Shown in pieces: positions 13,925 through 21,115 of a stretch of 21,725 bases of DNA; the stretch's first letter is position 1, and every line of letters starts with the position of its first letter. Source of the stretch: an uncultured Oscillospiraceae bacterium (GTDB lineage Bacteria > Bacillota > Clostridia > Oscillospirales > Oscillospiraceae); contig CAKTNS010000045.1 in the NCBI GenBank assembly GCA_934589225.1, positions 1-21,725 on the forward strand, given 5' to 3'. Both the position numbers and the translations under genes were made by a program. The notes under the pieces were generated by a model, which made no database searches, had not been told where the DNA came from, and saw nothing but the letters and a program-made list of their open reading frames with translations.

Positions 13925-15487
13925 TTACACCATGCTCTCTTCCCAGCACTGGGGGGCAGTCAGGCCCATCATCTTGACAACGGTGGGGGCCACGTTGGCA
14001 AGGCCAAAATGGCCGTCCTTGATGTGCCACTGGTGGTCCTTGTCGTAGATGATGAAGGGCACGGGGTTCAGGGAATGGGCGGTACGGACAGAGGTCTTGC
14101 CCTTCTTGGTCTCGGTCATCTGGTCGGCGTTGCCGTGGTCGGCGGTGACCAGCACGGTGTAGCCGTACTTGTCGGCGGCCTCCAGAATGGCCTTCAGGCT
14201 CTTGTCCACGCACTCCATGGCGTAAACCACCGCGTCATACACGCCGGTGTGGCCCACCATGTCGCCGTTGGGGTAGTTGCAGCGGAGGAACTGGAATTTG
14301 TGAGAAGCCATGTTCTCCACCATCTTCTCGGTGATCTCCTTGGACTTCATGGCAGGAGCCTGCTCAAAGGGCACCACGTCAGAGGGCACTTCCTCGTAAA
14401 CTTCCAGGTTCTCGTCCACCTTGCCGGAGCGGTTGCCGTTCCAGAAGTAGGTCACGTGGCCGAACTTCTGGGTCTCGGACAGAGCGTACTCGTGGATACC
14501 GGCGGCGCAGAGCACCTCGGTCAGGGTGTTCTTGATGACGGGGGGCTGCACCAGGTAGTCCGTGGGGATCTTCAGGTCGCCGTCATACTGGAGCATACCG
14601 GCAAAGAGCACGCCGGTGTAATTGCCCCGGTCAAACTTGTCAAAGTCCTTCCGGTCAAAGGCCAGGGAAATCTCCTGGGCACGGTCACCCCGGAAGTTGA
14701 AGAGGATCACGCTGTCGCCGTTTTCGATCTTGGCAACGGGGGCACCGTTCCGGGCCACCACGAAGGCGGGCAGGTCCTGGTCGATGCAGCCGGTTTCGGC
14801 ACGGTAGGTCTCAATGGCTTCCTTGGCAGAAGCGAACTGACGGCCCTGGCCCTCCACATGGGTGCGCCAGCCGGCCTCCACCATGGGCCAGTTGGCTTCG
14901 TAACGGTCCATGGTGATCTTCATACGGCCGCCGCCGGAGGCGATGGCGTAGTCGCAGCCTTCAGTGTTCAGCTCTTTGAGTACCTCCTCCAGCTGGGAAA
15001 CATAGTCCAGAGCGGAGGTGGCGGGCACGTCACGGCCGTCCAGCAGGATGTGGCAGTAGACCCGCTTGGCACCCTCCTTGTGGGCCTCACGCAGCATGGC
15101 GATCAGGTGGGCGATATTGGAATGGACATTGCCGTCAGACAGCAGGCCCAGGAAATGCAGGGCCTTGCCGGAAACGGCGTTGGAGAGCAGCTTCTTCCAG
15201 GTCTCGGACTGATACAGCGCGCCGGACTCAATGGACTCGCTGACGAGCTTGGCACCCTGGGAGTAGATCTGGCCGCAGCCCAGAGCGTTGTGGCCCACCT
15301 CGGAGTTGCCCATGTCGTCATCGCTGGGCAGACCGACGGCGGTGCCGTGGGCCTTCAGATAGGTATGGGGGCAGGTGGCCAGCAGGGTATCCAGAGTGGG
15401 GGTCTTGGCGTTCTTCACAGCGTCGCCGCTGCCGCCGTCACCCTTGCCGACACCGTCCATGATCACAAGTACGATGGGTTTTTCCAT
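13925..15487 (-). CDS. gpmI: Cofactor-independent phosphoglycerate mutase, plant-like variant
   Basis: This enzyme interconverts 3- and 2-phosphoglycerate in glycolysis using two metal ions and a serine nucleophile. The 520-residue product has D11 in VIMDGVG, the nucleophile S62 in MGNSEVGH, a LDGRDVPATS loop, NFRGDRAQE, NYPNGDMVGHTG and TADHGNADQM, so both metal sites look complete. Around the nucleophile the sequence reads SDDDMGNSEVGHNALG, and later SGGGRMKITMDRYE; these forms are those I associate with plant-type enzymes rather than with the SGQMGNSEVGH form of Bacillus. The ATG at 15487 is chosen because GGAGGT (15498-15503) lies 10 nt upstream; the ATG at 15505 overlaps that site. It is probably the first gene of gpmI-yloU-yloV and has a promoter at 15558-15586. 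Confidence 0.95.
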   Translation of the reverse strand: MEKPIVLVIMDGVGKGDGGSGDAVKNAKTPTLDTLLATCPHTYLKAHGTAVGLPSDDDMGNSEVGHNALGCGQIYSQGAKLVSESIESGALYQSETWKKLLSNAVSGKALHFLGLLSDGNVHSNIAHLIAMLREAHKEGAKRVYCHILLDGRDVPATSALDYVSQLEEVLKELNTEGCDYAIASGGGRMKITMDRYEANWPMVEAGWRTHVEGQGRQFASAKEAIETYRAETGCIDQDLPAFVVARNGAPVAKIENGDSVILFNFRGDRAQEISLAFDRKDFDKFDRGNYTGVLFAGMLQYDGDLKIPTDYLVQPPVIKNTLTEVLCAAGIHEYALSETQKFGHVTYFWNGNRSGKVDENLEVYEEVPSDVVPFEQAPAMKSKEITEKMVENMASHKFQFLRCNYPNGDMVGHTGVYDAVVYAMECVDKSLKAILEAADKYGYTVLVTADHGNADQMTETKKGKTSVRTAHSLNPVPFIIYDKDHQWHIKDGHFGLANVAPTVVKMMGLTAPQCWEESMV

Positions 15488-15549
15488 AATAAGTAATACC
15501 TCCAATGTTTTATTGTGGTCGGGTTCTTCTACAAATAGGCATTTTACCA

Positions 15550-15567
15550 GTTGTATTATTTTACAAC
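15550..15567. promoter_or_regulatory. Dyad overlapping the gpmI -10 region
   Basis: GTTGTA (15550-15555) and TACAAC (15562-15567) form a perfect inverted repeat around a 6-bp centre. It covers the -10 hexamer of the probable gpmI promoter. Its size and placement suit a repressor operator. The half-sites do not match a regulator I can name with confidence. Confidence 0.4.
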
Positions 15568-15586
15568 AGAACCGCAGAACTTACAA
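15558..15586 (-). promoter_or_regulatory. Probable gpmI promoter
   Basis: On the minus strand a -35 TTGTAA (15581-15586) and a -10 TAAAAT (15558-15563) are separated by 17 bp. Both hexamers and the spacing are identical to the prfC promoter at 549-577. The leader would be about 65 nt. A second TAAAAT preceded by TGG lies at 15541-15546 and might be an alternative -10. Confidence 0.5.
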
Positions 15587-15614
15587 CTCTTTTTTTATTT
15601 TTTCCGTTACAAAC

Positions 15615-15659
15615 AAAAAAACCTCCGGGAATCCCCGGATTTGGGGTGATATTCCCGGA
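15615..15659 (-). terminator. Intrinsic terminator of the leucine-rich-repeat gene
   Basis: ATTCCCGGA (15651-15659) pairs with TCCGGGAAT (15624-15632), with an inner CCCC/GGGG pairing (15633-15636 with 15643-15646). On the minus strand the hairpin is followed by seven Ts (15615-15621). It lies 41 nt beyond the stop codon of the gene at 15700-16629 and separates it from gpmI. Confidence 0.9.
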
Positions 15660-15699
15660 AGTATTAAGATTGTGTGAAGCGTCAGCGTTTCCCAAGCGC

Positions 15700-16629
15700 T
15701 TATCGGCTGTATTTGCCGCCCCGCTTTTTGCCGGTTTTCCTGCCGAAAATCAGGAATCCGAAGCCGGCAAGAGACAAGGTCAACCCGATAAGGGCCAGGC
15801 CTACCCCTGCCCCGCCGGACTTTTTAGGAGGCTGCGTCACTTCCGTGGGGAAGGTATAGGGGAAGGTGGTCTCTTCCGTGGCAGCCTCGGTAGTAGGAGC
15901 GGTGGTAGGTGCCGTGGTGGGCGCCGTAGTAGGGACGGTGGTGGGTACGGTCGTGGGCTCCGTGGTGGGTTCGGTGGTAGGTTCGGTGGCAGGTTCCGTG
16001 GTCGCCTCGGTGGCAGCCTCCGTGGTCTCTTCCTCCGGCGTATAGGGGTCTTTGCCCTCAGAATCCAGGAACTCAATGCGGCCGTGGAAGGCCTCCTCCA
16101 GCTGCTGGATGAGGCTCACGGGCCAGGGGCTCTTGGCCGGGAAATAGATTTTGGTGTTGGTATCCCACAGGCAGTTGAGCTTGAAGGAGGGGAAGGGCCC
16201 CTCGCAGTGGATGGCCGTGAGATTCTTGCAGCTGTGCAGGCTGTTTTCCCCGAAAATCCGGAAAGTGGAGGGCAGATGGATGGAGGTCAGCCCGTCGCAG
16301 TATTCAAAGCTGTGCTCCCCCAGGGTGTGCAGGGCCGTTCCAAAATCCACCTCTGTAATATTGTCACAGTCCTGGAAGGCATAGGCCCCCACCGTGGTCA
16401 CATTGCCGGAAAGCACCACCTTGGTAATGGCATCCTTGCTCCCCTGCCAGGGTGCGCCCCCCTGGGCAAAATCCTCCATGGGGCCGTTGCCGGAAACCGT
16501 CAGCGTCCCCTCTTCCAAGGCCCAGCTGATCCCCTCCCCGCAGGTACCGGAGAGGGCCTCCGCCCCGCCTGCCACCGGCAGCACCAGCAGCACCAAAGCG
16601 CACACAAGCATTTTGTAGAATCGTTTCAT
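15700..16629 (-). CDS. Secreted BspA-type leucine-rich-repeat protein with Thr-rich stalk and membrane anchor
   Basis: A 309-residue surface protein of unknown function. Residues 1-25 form a signal peptide (KRF-K, a hydrophobic core, then GGAEA as a probable cleavage region). Residues about 67-165 carry BspA-like leucine-rich repeats, with the recurrent pattern of a strand followed by AFQDC, SFEYC or SLHSC. Residues 200-256 are a low-complexity stalk of TTE/TTEP/TTVP/TTAP units, and residues 273-295 are a transmembrane helix followed by a basic tail (GRKTGKKRGGKYSR). It would be held at the cell surface with the repeats outside. The ATG at 16629 has GGAGG about 9 nt upstream. It is monocistronic: repeats lie upstream and its own terminator follows. 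BspA-type proteins often bind host or microbial surfaces, but a ligand cannot be inferred here. Confidence 0.88.
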   Translation of the reverse strand: MKRFYKMLVCALVLLVLPVAGGAEALSGTCGEGISWALEEGTLTVSGNGPMEDFAQGGAPWQGSKDAITKVVLSGNVTTVGAYAFQDCDNITEVDFGTALHTLGEHSFEYCDGLTSIHLPSTFRIFGENSLHSCKNLTAIHCEGPFPSFKLNCLWDTNTKIYFPAKSPWPVSLIQQLEEAFHGRIEFLDSEGKDPYTPEEETTEAATEATTEPATEPTTEPTTEPTTVPTTVPTTAPTTAPTTAPTTEAATEETTFPYTFPTEVTQPPKKSGGAGVGLALIGLTLSLAGFGFLIFGRKTGKKRGGKYSR

Positions 16630-16691
16630 TAAAAATCAACCTCCGTTTCAGGTCCGTATTAGAACCCCTGTGGATGAATGGTACACCAAAA

Positions 16692-16740
16692 CCTTCCCCT
16701 TCGGGGAAGGGGGACCGCCATAGGCGGTGGATGAGGTGCG
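16692..16740 (+). repeat. Two-hairpin palindromic element, type 1
   Basis: CCTTCCCC/GGGGAAGG and CCGCC/GGCGG stems followed by TGGATGAGG, nearly identical to 8618-8669. The sequence after it (GCGGTACCACGTTCTGCATTG) also matches the copy at 8618, so the shared unit is longer than the hairpins. Confidence 0.88.
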
Positions 16741-16861
16741 GTACCACGTTCTGCATTGTAGGAACAACAGGCGCAAAGGTATTACGCCTGTAGGGGCGGC
16801 TATTAGCCGCCCGCCACGTTGCATATACAACCCGTGCGGTTGAACGAAACCACCCCCGACA

Positions 16862-16984
16862 TGTCATTCCGAGCGAACGAATGTGAGCCGAGGAATCTTC
16901 CCAAGTAGCCTGTTTTATCTTGTGTTGGTTCCTTTACCAACGTGGTGGATTCCTCCACTCCGCTTCGCTCCGGTCGGAATGACA
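16862..16984. repeat. 123-bp MITE-like unit with inverted ends, copy 2
   Basis: It begins TGTCATTCCGA and ends TCGGAATGACA, exactly as copy 1 at 8909-9031 and with the same 123-bp length. The interiors differ at scattered places, mainly around 16878-16892 and 16923-16940. Both copies are preceded by CCGACA and followed by TAA. Confidence 0.75.
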
Positions 16985-17278
16985 TAATAGAGGGACGTTT
17001 TCGGCTTAATTGGAAACAGTTCCGTCCTTTCGGGCGCGGAACGGCACGCAGGCCGTTCCCTCCGGTTTCGCTGCTGTGTGGATTCTTTCATCCACACGGG
17101 TTACATTCGTTACGTTTTATGGCGATGAATCATCGCCGCTACATTGCGTGATACCATTCATCCGCACAGGTTATATTCGGGACGTGGCGGGCGGCTAATA
17201 GCCGCCCCTACGGTTTCGCTGACGGGTGGGCGTTTTCAACCAACGCATTCCAAAAACCGGACACGTCCGTTCCTAAAT

Positions 17279-17310
17279 AATTGTCAATTGTCCATTGTCA
17301 ATTGTCAATT
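17279..17310 (+). repeat. Heptamer array abutting the recG stop codon
   Basis: Identical to the 32 bp at 503-534. Its last two bases are part of the recG stop codon (TAA on the minus strand, 17309-17311), so the repeat starts exactly where recG ends. Confidence 0.9.
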
Positions 17311-19357
17311 AATTCATCGTCCCCTCCGCTCTTGAAAACAAAGCGTTCACTCGCTGCCGCAGGGCCGTTGCCTCCGGGGTGTCGGAGGTGCCGTAGCGCT
17401 CCACCCATTCTTTGGAAGCTTCCTGGGCCTGTTTCAGGGTGGTCATGTCCAGGCTCAGGTCTGCCACCCGGAAGGTGGGGAGACCGGACTGGCGGGAGCC
17501 GAAGAAGTCCCCGGGGCCACGAAGCCGCAGGTCTTCCTCTGCAATGCGGAAGCCGTCGTTGGTTTTGCACAGGGCCTTCAGGCGCTGGACGGTGTCGGGA
17601 TTGCGGTTGTGGGTGGTGAGAATGCAGTAGCTTTTTGCATTGCCCCGGCCTACCCGGCCCCGGAGCTGGTGGAGCTGGCTCAAACCGAACCGGTCCGCGT
17701 CCTCAATGACCATCAAGGTGGCGTTGGGCACATCCACCCCCACCTCAATGACCGTGGTGGCAACCAATACATCCGCCTCTCCCCGGGCGAAGGCCGCCAT
17801 GACCCGCTCCTTTTCCGCCCCCTTCATCTGGCCGTGGAGCAGGGCCACCCGCAAATCCGGGAACACGGTCTTTTGCAGGGTTTCGGCCCAGACGGAGGCC
17901 GCCTTGATGCCCAGGTCCTGGTTTTCCTCCACCGCCGGACACACCACAAAGCACTGGTTTCCCTGGGAGACCTGCTTGCGGATAAAGGCGTTGATCCGGG
18001 CCCGGTAGCTCTCCCCTACTAAAAACGTATCCACCTTCTGCCGCCCGGGGGGCAGTTCATCCAGCACGGAGACCTCCAAATCCCCGTACATCAGCAGAGC
18101 CAGCGTCCTGGGAATAGGGGTGGCGGACATGACCAAAAGATGGGGGTCACGGCCCTTGGCCGACAGGCGGCTGCGCTGGTCCACGCCGAACCGATGCTGC
18201 TCGTCGGTGATGACGAGACCCAAATGGGAAAAGGCGGTGCTCTCGGAGATCAGCGCATGGGTACCCACCGCAATGGCCGCCTCCCCGGAGGAGAGCTTTT
18301 CCCGGACCAGCCGCTTGTCCTTGGGGGTCTGGGAGCCGGTGAGCAGCACCACGGAAAGGCCCAGGGGGGCGAAAAGCTTCTGAAAGGAGGCGTAGTGCTG
18401 CTCCGCCAGAATTTCCGTAGGGGCCATCAGGGCAGTCTGGAAGCCGTTTTTCGCCGCGCAGTAGGCTGCGGCAGCGGCCACCATGGTCTTGCCGCTGCCC
18501 ACGTCTCCCTGAACCAGCCGGTTCATGGGCGTGCCCTTGCGGAAATCCTCCAGGATCTCCCCAATGGCCCGGTTCTGGGCACCGGTGAGCTGGAAGGGCA
18601 GGCTCTTTTTAAAGGGCTCCAGATTCAGCTCCTCATAGGGGGCCGTCTTCCGGGCCTCCCTTGCCGCCCGCATCAAGGAAAGCCCTGCGGAGAAGACGAA
18701 AAACTCCTCAAAAATCAGCCGCCGCTTGGCCTGCTCCGCCATTTCCAAGGTTTCCGGGTCATGGATGGCGGTATAGGCCCGCTCCGCCGGGAGAATATGA
18801 TATTCCTTCAGCAGCTCCGGAGGCAGCACCTCCCGGGGCGGGTCGCACAGGGCCAGGGCCTGGCGGATGAGCTTGGTCATGGCAGAGTTGTTGACCCCCG
18901 CGGTCAGGGGGTAAATGGGCATGATCCGCCGGGTGGTCACCGCCGGGGCATCCGCCGCCTCAAAAATGGGATTGGTGATGCCGTAGCCGCTGTAGTCCCC
19001 GGAGACGGTGCCGTAAAAGATGTATTCCTTGCCGTATTGCAGGTTTTCCGCGGCAAACTTGGTATTAAAGAAGGTCAGCTGGATGCGGCCCGAGTGATCC
19101 GCCACCGAAACCCGCGTCAAATCCAGTCCCTTGCGGATGTGGGCGGTCCTGGGGGTGGACATGACCACGGCCCGGAAGCATGCGGGCTCATCCACCTGCA
19201 TCTGGGCAATGGGCACCATGCGGGTGCGGTCCTCATAGCCCCGGGGGAAATGGCAGATGAGATCTCCCAGGGTATAGATGTTCAAGTTCTCCAGCTGCTT
19301 GGCCCGGGTGGGGCCCACACCTTTGAGGCTTACAATCGAATCCGTCAGTCTTGCCAT
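17309..19357 (-). CDS. recG: ATP-dependent DNA helicase RecG
   Basis: RecG is a monomeric helicase that reverses stalled replication forks and processes branched recombination intermediates. The 682-residue length is usual. An N-terminal helix-hairpin-like stretch (LKGVGPTRAKQLENL, 11-25) and an OB-fold wedge domain (about 60-150) precede the helicase core: Walker A GDVGSGKT (284-291), DEQHRFG (385-391), SATPIPRTLA (411-420), then the C-terminal helicase motifs with a QLRGRVGRG stretch. The ATG at 19357 has GGAGGTGAC just upstream. It begins 69 nt after rpsT, with the rpsT terminator in between and no separate promoter seen, so expression probably depends on read-through. Its stop codon overlaps the end of a heptamer repeat. 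Confidence 0.97.
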   Translation of the reverse strand: MARLTDSIVSLKGVGPTRAKQLENLNIYTLGDLICHFPRGYEDRTRMVPIAQMQVDEPACFRAVVMSTPRTAHIRKGLDLTRVSVADHSGRIQLTFFNTKFAAENLQYGKEYIFYGTVSGDYSGYGITNPIFEAADAPAVTTRRIMPIYPLTAGVNNSAMTKLIRQALALCDPPREVLPPELLKEYHILPAERAYTAIHDPETLEMAEQAKRRLIFEEFFVFSAGLSLMRAAREARKTAPYEELNLEPFKKSLPFQLTGAQNRAIGEILEDFRKGTPMNRLVQGDVGSGKTMVAAAAAYCAAKNGFQTALMAPTEILAEQHYASFQKLFAPLGLSVVLLTGSQTPKDKRLVREKLSSGEAAIAVGTHALISESTAFSHLGLVITDEQHRFGVDQRSRLSAKGRDPHLLVMSATPIPRTLALLMYGDLEVSVLDELPPGRQKVDTFLVGESYRARINAFIRKQVSQGNQCFVVCPAVEENQDLGIKAASVWAETLQKTVFPDLRVALLHGQMKGAEKERVMAAFARGEADVLVATTVIEVGVDVPNATLMVIEDADRFGLSQLHQLRGRVGRGNAKSYCILTTHNRNPDTVQRLKALCKTNDGFRIAEEDLRLRGPGDFFGSRQSGLPTFRVADLSLDMTTLKQAQEASKEWVERYGTSDTPEATALRQRVNALFSRAEGTMN

Positions 19358-19376
19358 AGGTCACCTCCGTAAAAAA

Positions 19377-19411
19377 TGAAAAAACTCCCTCCAAGCAACG
19401 CTCGGAAGGAG
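19377..19411 (-). terminator. Intrinsic terminator or attenuator between rpsT and recG
   Basis: GCTCGGAAGGAG (19400-19411) pairs with CTCCCTCCAAGC (19385-19396) over 12 positions including two G-U pairs, with a 3-nt loop. On the minus strand a short T-rich run (19379-19384) follows. It begins 16 nt after the rpsT stop codon. Because recG starts only 20 nt later, partial read-through is likely. Confidence 0.85.
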
Positions 19412-19426
19412 ATATTTTCAGAGAAC

Positions 19427-19690
19427 TCAGGCCAGCTTGTTCAGCTTCAGGGTCATGCTGCTCTTCTTCCGGGCAGCGTTGTTCTTGTGCAGAAGACCCT
19501 TACCAACCGCCTTGTCCACGGACCGAACAGCAACAGTGTAGGCTTCCTGGGCAGCGGTCTTGTCACCACCGACCACAGCAGCCTCAAACTTCTTCAGGTT
19601 GGTCTTCAGGGCGGACTTGTCGGCCTTATTCTTCTCATAAGCGACTTTGGAAGAAATGACATCCTTCTTAGAGGACTTGATGTTGGGCAT
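19427..19690 (-). CDS. rpsT: 30S ribosomal protein S20
   Basis: S20 binds 16S rRNA in the body of the small subunit. The 87-residue product starts MPNIKSSKKDVISSKVAYEKNKADKS and has the typical Lys/Ala-rich helical composition, with the late KGLLHKNNAARKKSSMTLKLN segment that marks the family. The ATG at 19690 has GGAGGTG upstream. A strong promoter lies at 19731-19759 and a terminator follows the gene. Confidence 0.97.
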   Translation of the reverse strand: MPNIKSSKKDVISSKVAYEKNKADKSALKTNLKKFEAAVVGGDKTAAQEAYTVAVRSVDKAVGKGLLHKNNAARKKSSMTLKLNKLA

Positions 19691-19730
19691 TGATTACACC
19701 TCCTCACAGCAGTATTTCATACAGTCCAGT

Positions 19731-19759
19731 ATTATAACGGAAAACCCGCTTAAAATCAA
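19731..19759 (-). promoter_or_regulatory. rpsT promoter
   Basis: On the minus strand a -35 TTGATT (19754-19759) and a perfect -10 TATAAT (19731-19736) are separated by 17 bp. The leader would be about 35 nt, ending with the GGAGGTG of rpsT. The next 170 bp upstream are AT-richer than the rest of the window and carry no gene. Confidence 0.8.
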
Positions 19760-19933
19760 CCCTTTTTTGAAAAAAATTCTATCCGGGGCAAAAATCTCTT
19801 CCGTGCTTCCCATTACCTAGCTGTCAAGACCAAAATTTTTCACAAAATCCAAGGCCACGTCAAAATGCTCATAAACGGTAAAAGTTACGAAAGTGTATCA
19901 TTTTGGAAAAGTTTTATGTAACTTCCCTGTCTT

Positions 19934-20013
19934 TTCTCCACAGGGGTGTGGGATTGTGGATAAGTCTTGTGGAGAAGTCTGTGGAGAATGTGGAAAACTT
20001 TGAATTCTCCACA
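19934..20013. other. Cluster of six DnaA-box-like 9-mers
   Basis: Within 80 bp lie TTCTCCACA (19934-19942), TGTGGATAA (19955-19963, the exact complement of the consensus TTATCCACA), TGTGGAGAA (19968-19976 and 19980-19988), TGTGGAAAA (19989-19997) and TTCTCCACA (20005-20013). Four point one way; the outer two point the other. Gene orientation diverges here, with rpsT leaving to the left and sigG to the right. No dnaA or dnaN is in the window. It could be a replication origin, a DnaA-titration site, or a DnaA-controlled regulatory region. Confidence 0.65.
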
Positions 20014-20328
20014 GGTTTTTCTTTTTCCCGCCTTCGAATCCTCCTGTGAAAAAACGCCGCCCTAAAAGGGCAAACATCCGCCCTACAGCGACACGCTCCG
20101 CCGCCGTTCTTCCCGGCCTCCCCGGGCCGCAACTACCGGTTCCCGGGCAAAAGATTGGATTTTCCCCCAGGATCGCTTTGTACGCCCAAGGGGGTTTTTG
20201 GGGGAGCCCCGAAAATTTTGTGAAATCCTCCAAATTTTTCTCCGTATGCCGGAGCCCTTTCCCGGGGATACTGTCCCCAGGGGGCTTTGGGCCTCATCTT
20301 ACAAACAGTTATAAACAGGAGGAGTTCC
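20014..20328. other. Leader region of sigG with small hairpins, no gene seen
   Basis: About 315 bp with no supported ORF. It contains GCCC/GGGC hairpins (near 20060-20073), a CCCAAGGGGG-rich part around 20188-20210 and a larger palindrome at 20253-20286 (AGCCC and GGGGA paired with TCCCC and GGGCT). A sigma-F or sigma-G type promoter is expected for sigG, but I could not identify one convincingly. Confidence 0.5.
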
Positions 20329-21114
20329 ATGCAGGGGAAAGTAGAGATCTGCGGCATCTGCACCTCCCGGCTGCCGGTGCTCGGCGCCCAGGAGACCACC
20401 GACCTGCTGCGGCGCTGCCAACAGGGGGACCGGGAGGCCCGGCAGCGGCTCATCGAGGGCAATCTGCGGCTGGTGCTGTCGGTGATCCAGCGCTTTGACA
20501 AGCGGGGGGAGAGCCCCGACGATCTGTTTCAAGTGGGCTGCATTGGCCTGATGAAAGCCATTTCCAATTTTGACACCACCAAAATGGTGCGCTTTTCCAC
20601 CTATGGGGTGCCCATGATCGCCGGGGAGGTCCGCCGGTATCTGCGGGACAACAGCGTGATCCGGGTCTCCCGGTCCATTCGGGACGTGGCCTACCGGGTG
20701 CTGCAATGCAAGGAGGCCATGACCGCCAGGCTGAACCGGGAGCCCAGCCTGGAGGAGATCGCCCAGGCCCTGGGGTTGAGCCGTCAGGAGGTCAGCCAGG
20801 CCCTGGACGCAGTCTGCGCCCCGGTGAGCCTTTACGACAGCGTGTATTCCGACGGCGGCGACCCCCTGACCATTATGGACCAGGTCCAGGACACCAAAAA
20901 CACGGAGCCCAACTGGATGGAGCACATCACCCTTGCAAATGCCTTCCGGCGGCTGTCAGGCCGGGAGCGGGAGATCCTCAGCCTGCGGTTTTACCACGGA
21001 AAAACCCAGATGGAGGTGGCCGGGCACCTGGGCATCTCCCAGGCCCAGGTATCGAGACTTGAAAAAGGGGCCATTGCCGCCATGCGCAAGTCCGTCAGCA
21101 TCCACGTGTCATAG
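20329..21114 (+). CDS. sigG: RNA polymerase sporulation sigma factor SigG
   Basis: Sigma-G directs late forespore transcription during endospore formation. The 261-residue protein starts KVEICGICTSRLPVL (4-18), the signature that separates sigma-G from sigma-F. Region 2 includes NLRLVLSVIQRF, DLFQVGCIGLMKAI and FSTYGVPMIAGEVRRYLRDN (about 45-108). Region 3 follows, and region 4 has the helix-turn-helix in TQMEVAGHLGISQAQVSRLEK near the end. The ATG at 20329 has AGGAGG 6 nt upstream; the open frame 14 codons further up is unsupported. In Bacillus, sigG lies after spoIIGA-sigE; here neither is present and the upstream neighbour is the divergent rpsT. A ylmC/ymxH gene follows behind a hairpin. 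Confidence 0.95.
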   Translation: MQGKVEICGICTSRLPVLGAQETTDLLRRCQQGDREARQRLIEGNLRLVLSVIQRFDKRGESPDDLFQVGCIGLMKAISNFDTTKMVRFSTYGVPMIAGEVRRYLRDNSVIRVSRSIRDVAYRVLQCKEAMTARLNREPSLEEIAQALGLSRQEVSQALDAVCAPVSLYDSVYSDGGDPLTIMDQVQDTKNTEPNWMEHITLANAFRRLSGREREILSLRFYHGKTQMEVAGHLGISQAQVSRLEKGAIAAMRKSVSIHVS

Positions 21115-21115
21115 T

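Larger units (their letters stand above)
16640..17308. repeat. Intergenic repeat block between recG and the LRR gene
   Basis: No credible gene is seen. In order it holds a type 1 two-hairpin element (16692-16740), a GGGGCGGC-type hairpin (about 16794-16813), the second 123-bp inverted-end unit (16862-16984), a GGAACGGC/GCCGTTCC-type hairpin (about 17038-17058), a TGTGGAT/ATCCACA hairpin (about 17078-17096), a GGCGATGAATCATCGCC hairpin (about 17121-17137), a GGGCGGC/GCCGCCC hairpin (about 17187-17205) and an end module with a heptamer array (17235-17310). These are the same module families as in the other two blocks, in a different order. Confidence 0.85.

Noticed and set aside
13211..15496. 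A 761-codon open frame on the plus strand across gpmI and yloU
   Set aside because: It is antisense to well-supported genes with full motif sets, has His/Gly/Val-rich composition typical of reversed high-GC coding DNA, and lacks a ribosome binding site.
15488..15505. The upstream ATG of gpmI at 15505
   Set aside because: It overlaps the GGAGGT ribosome binding site; the ATG at 15487 gives the normal N-terminus MEKPIVLVIMDG.
15550..15567. A Rex-type redox operator at the gpmI promoter
   Set aside because: Rex sites have TTGTTAA-N4-TTAACAA geometry; here TTGT and ACAA are 8 rather than 10 apart and the inner bases do not match.
18140..19372. A 410-codon plus-strand frame antisense to recG
   Set aside because: It lies opposite recG, has shadow-type composition and no recognisable motif.
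19691..20328. A tRNA or other classic RNA gene in the large intergenic gap
   Set aside because: No cloverleaf, T-arm GGTTCGAATCC-like motif or CCA end was found on either strand.
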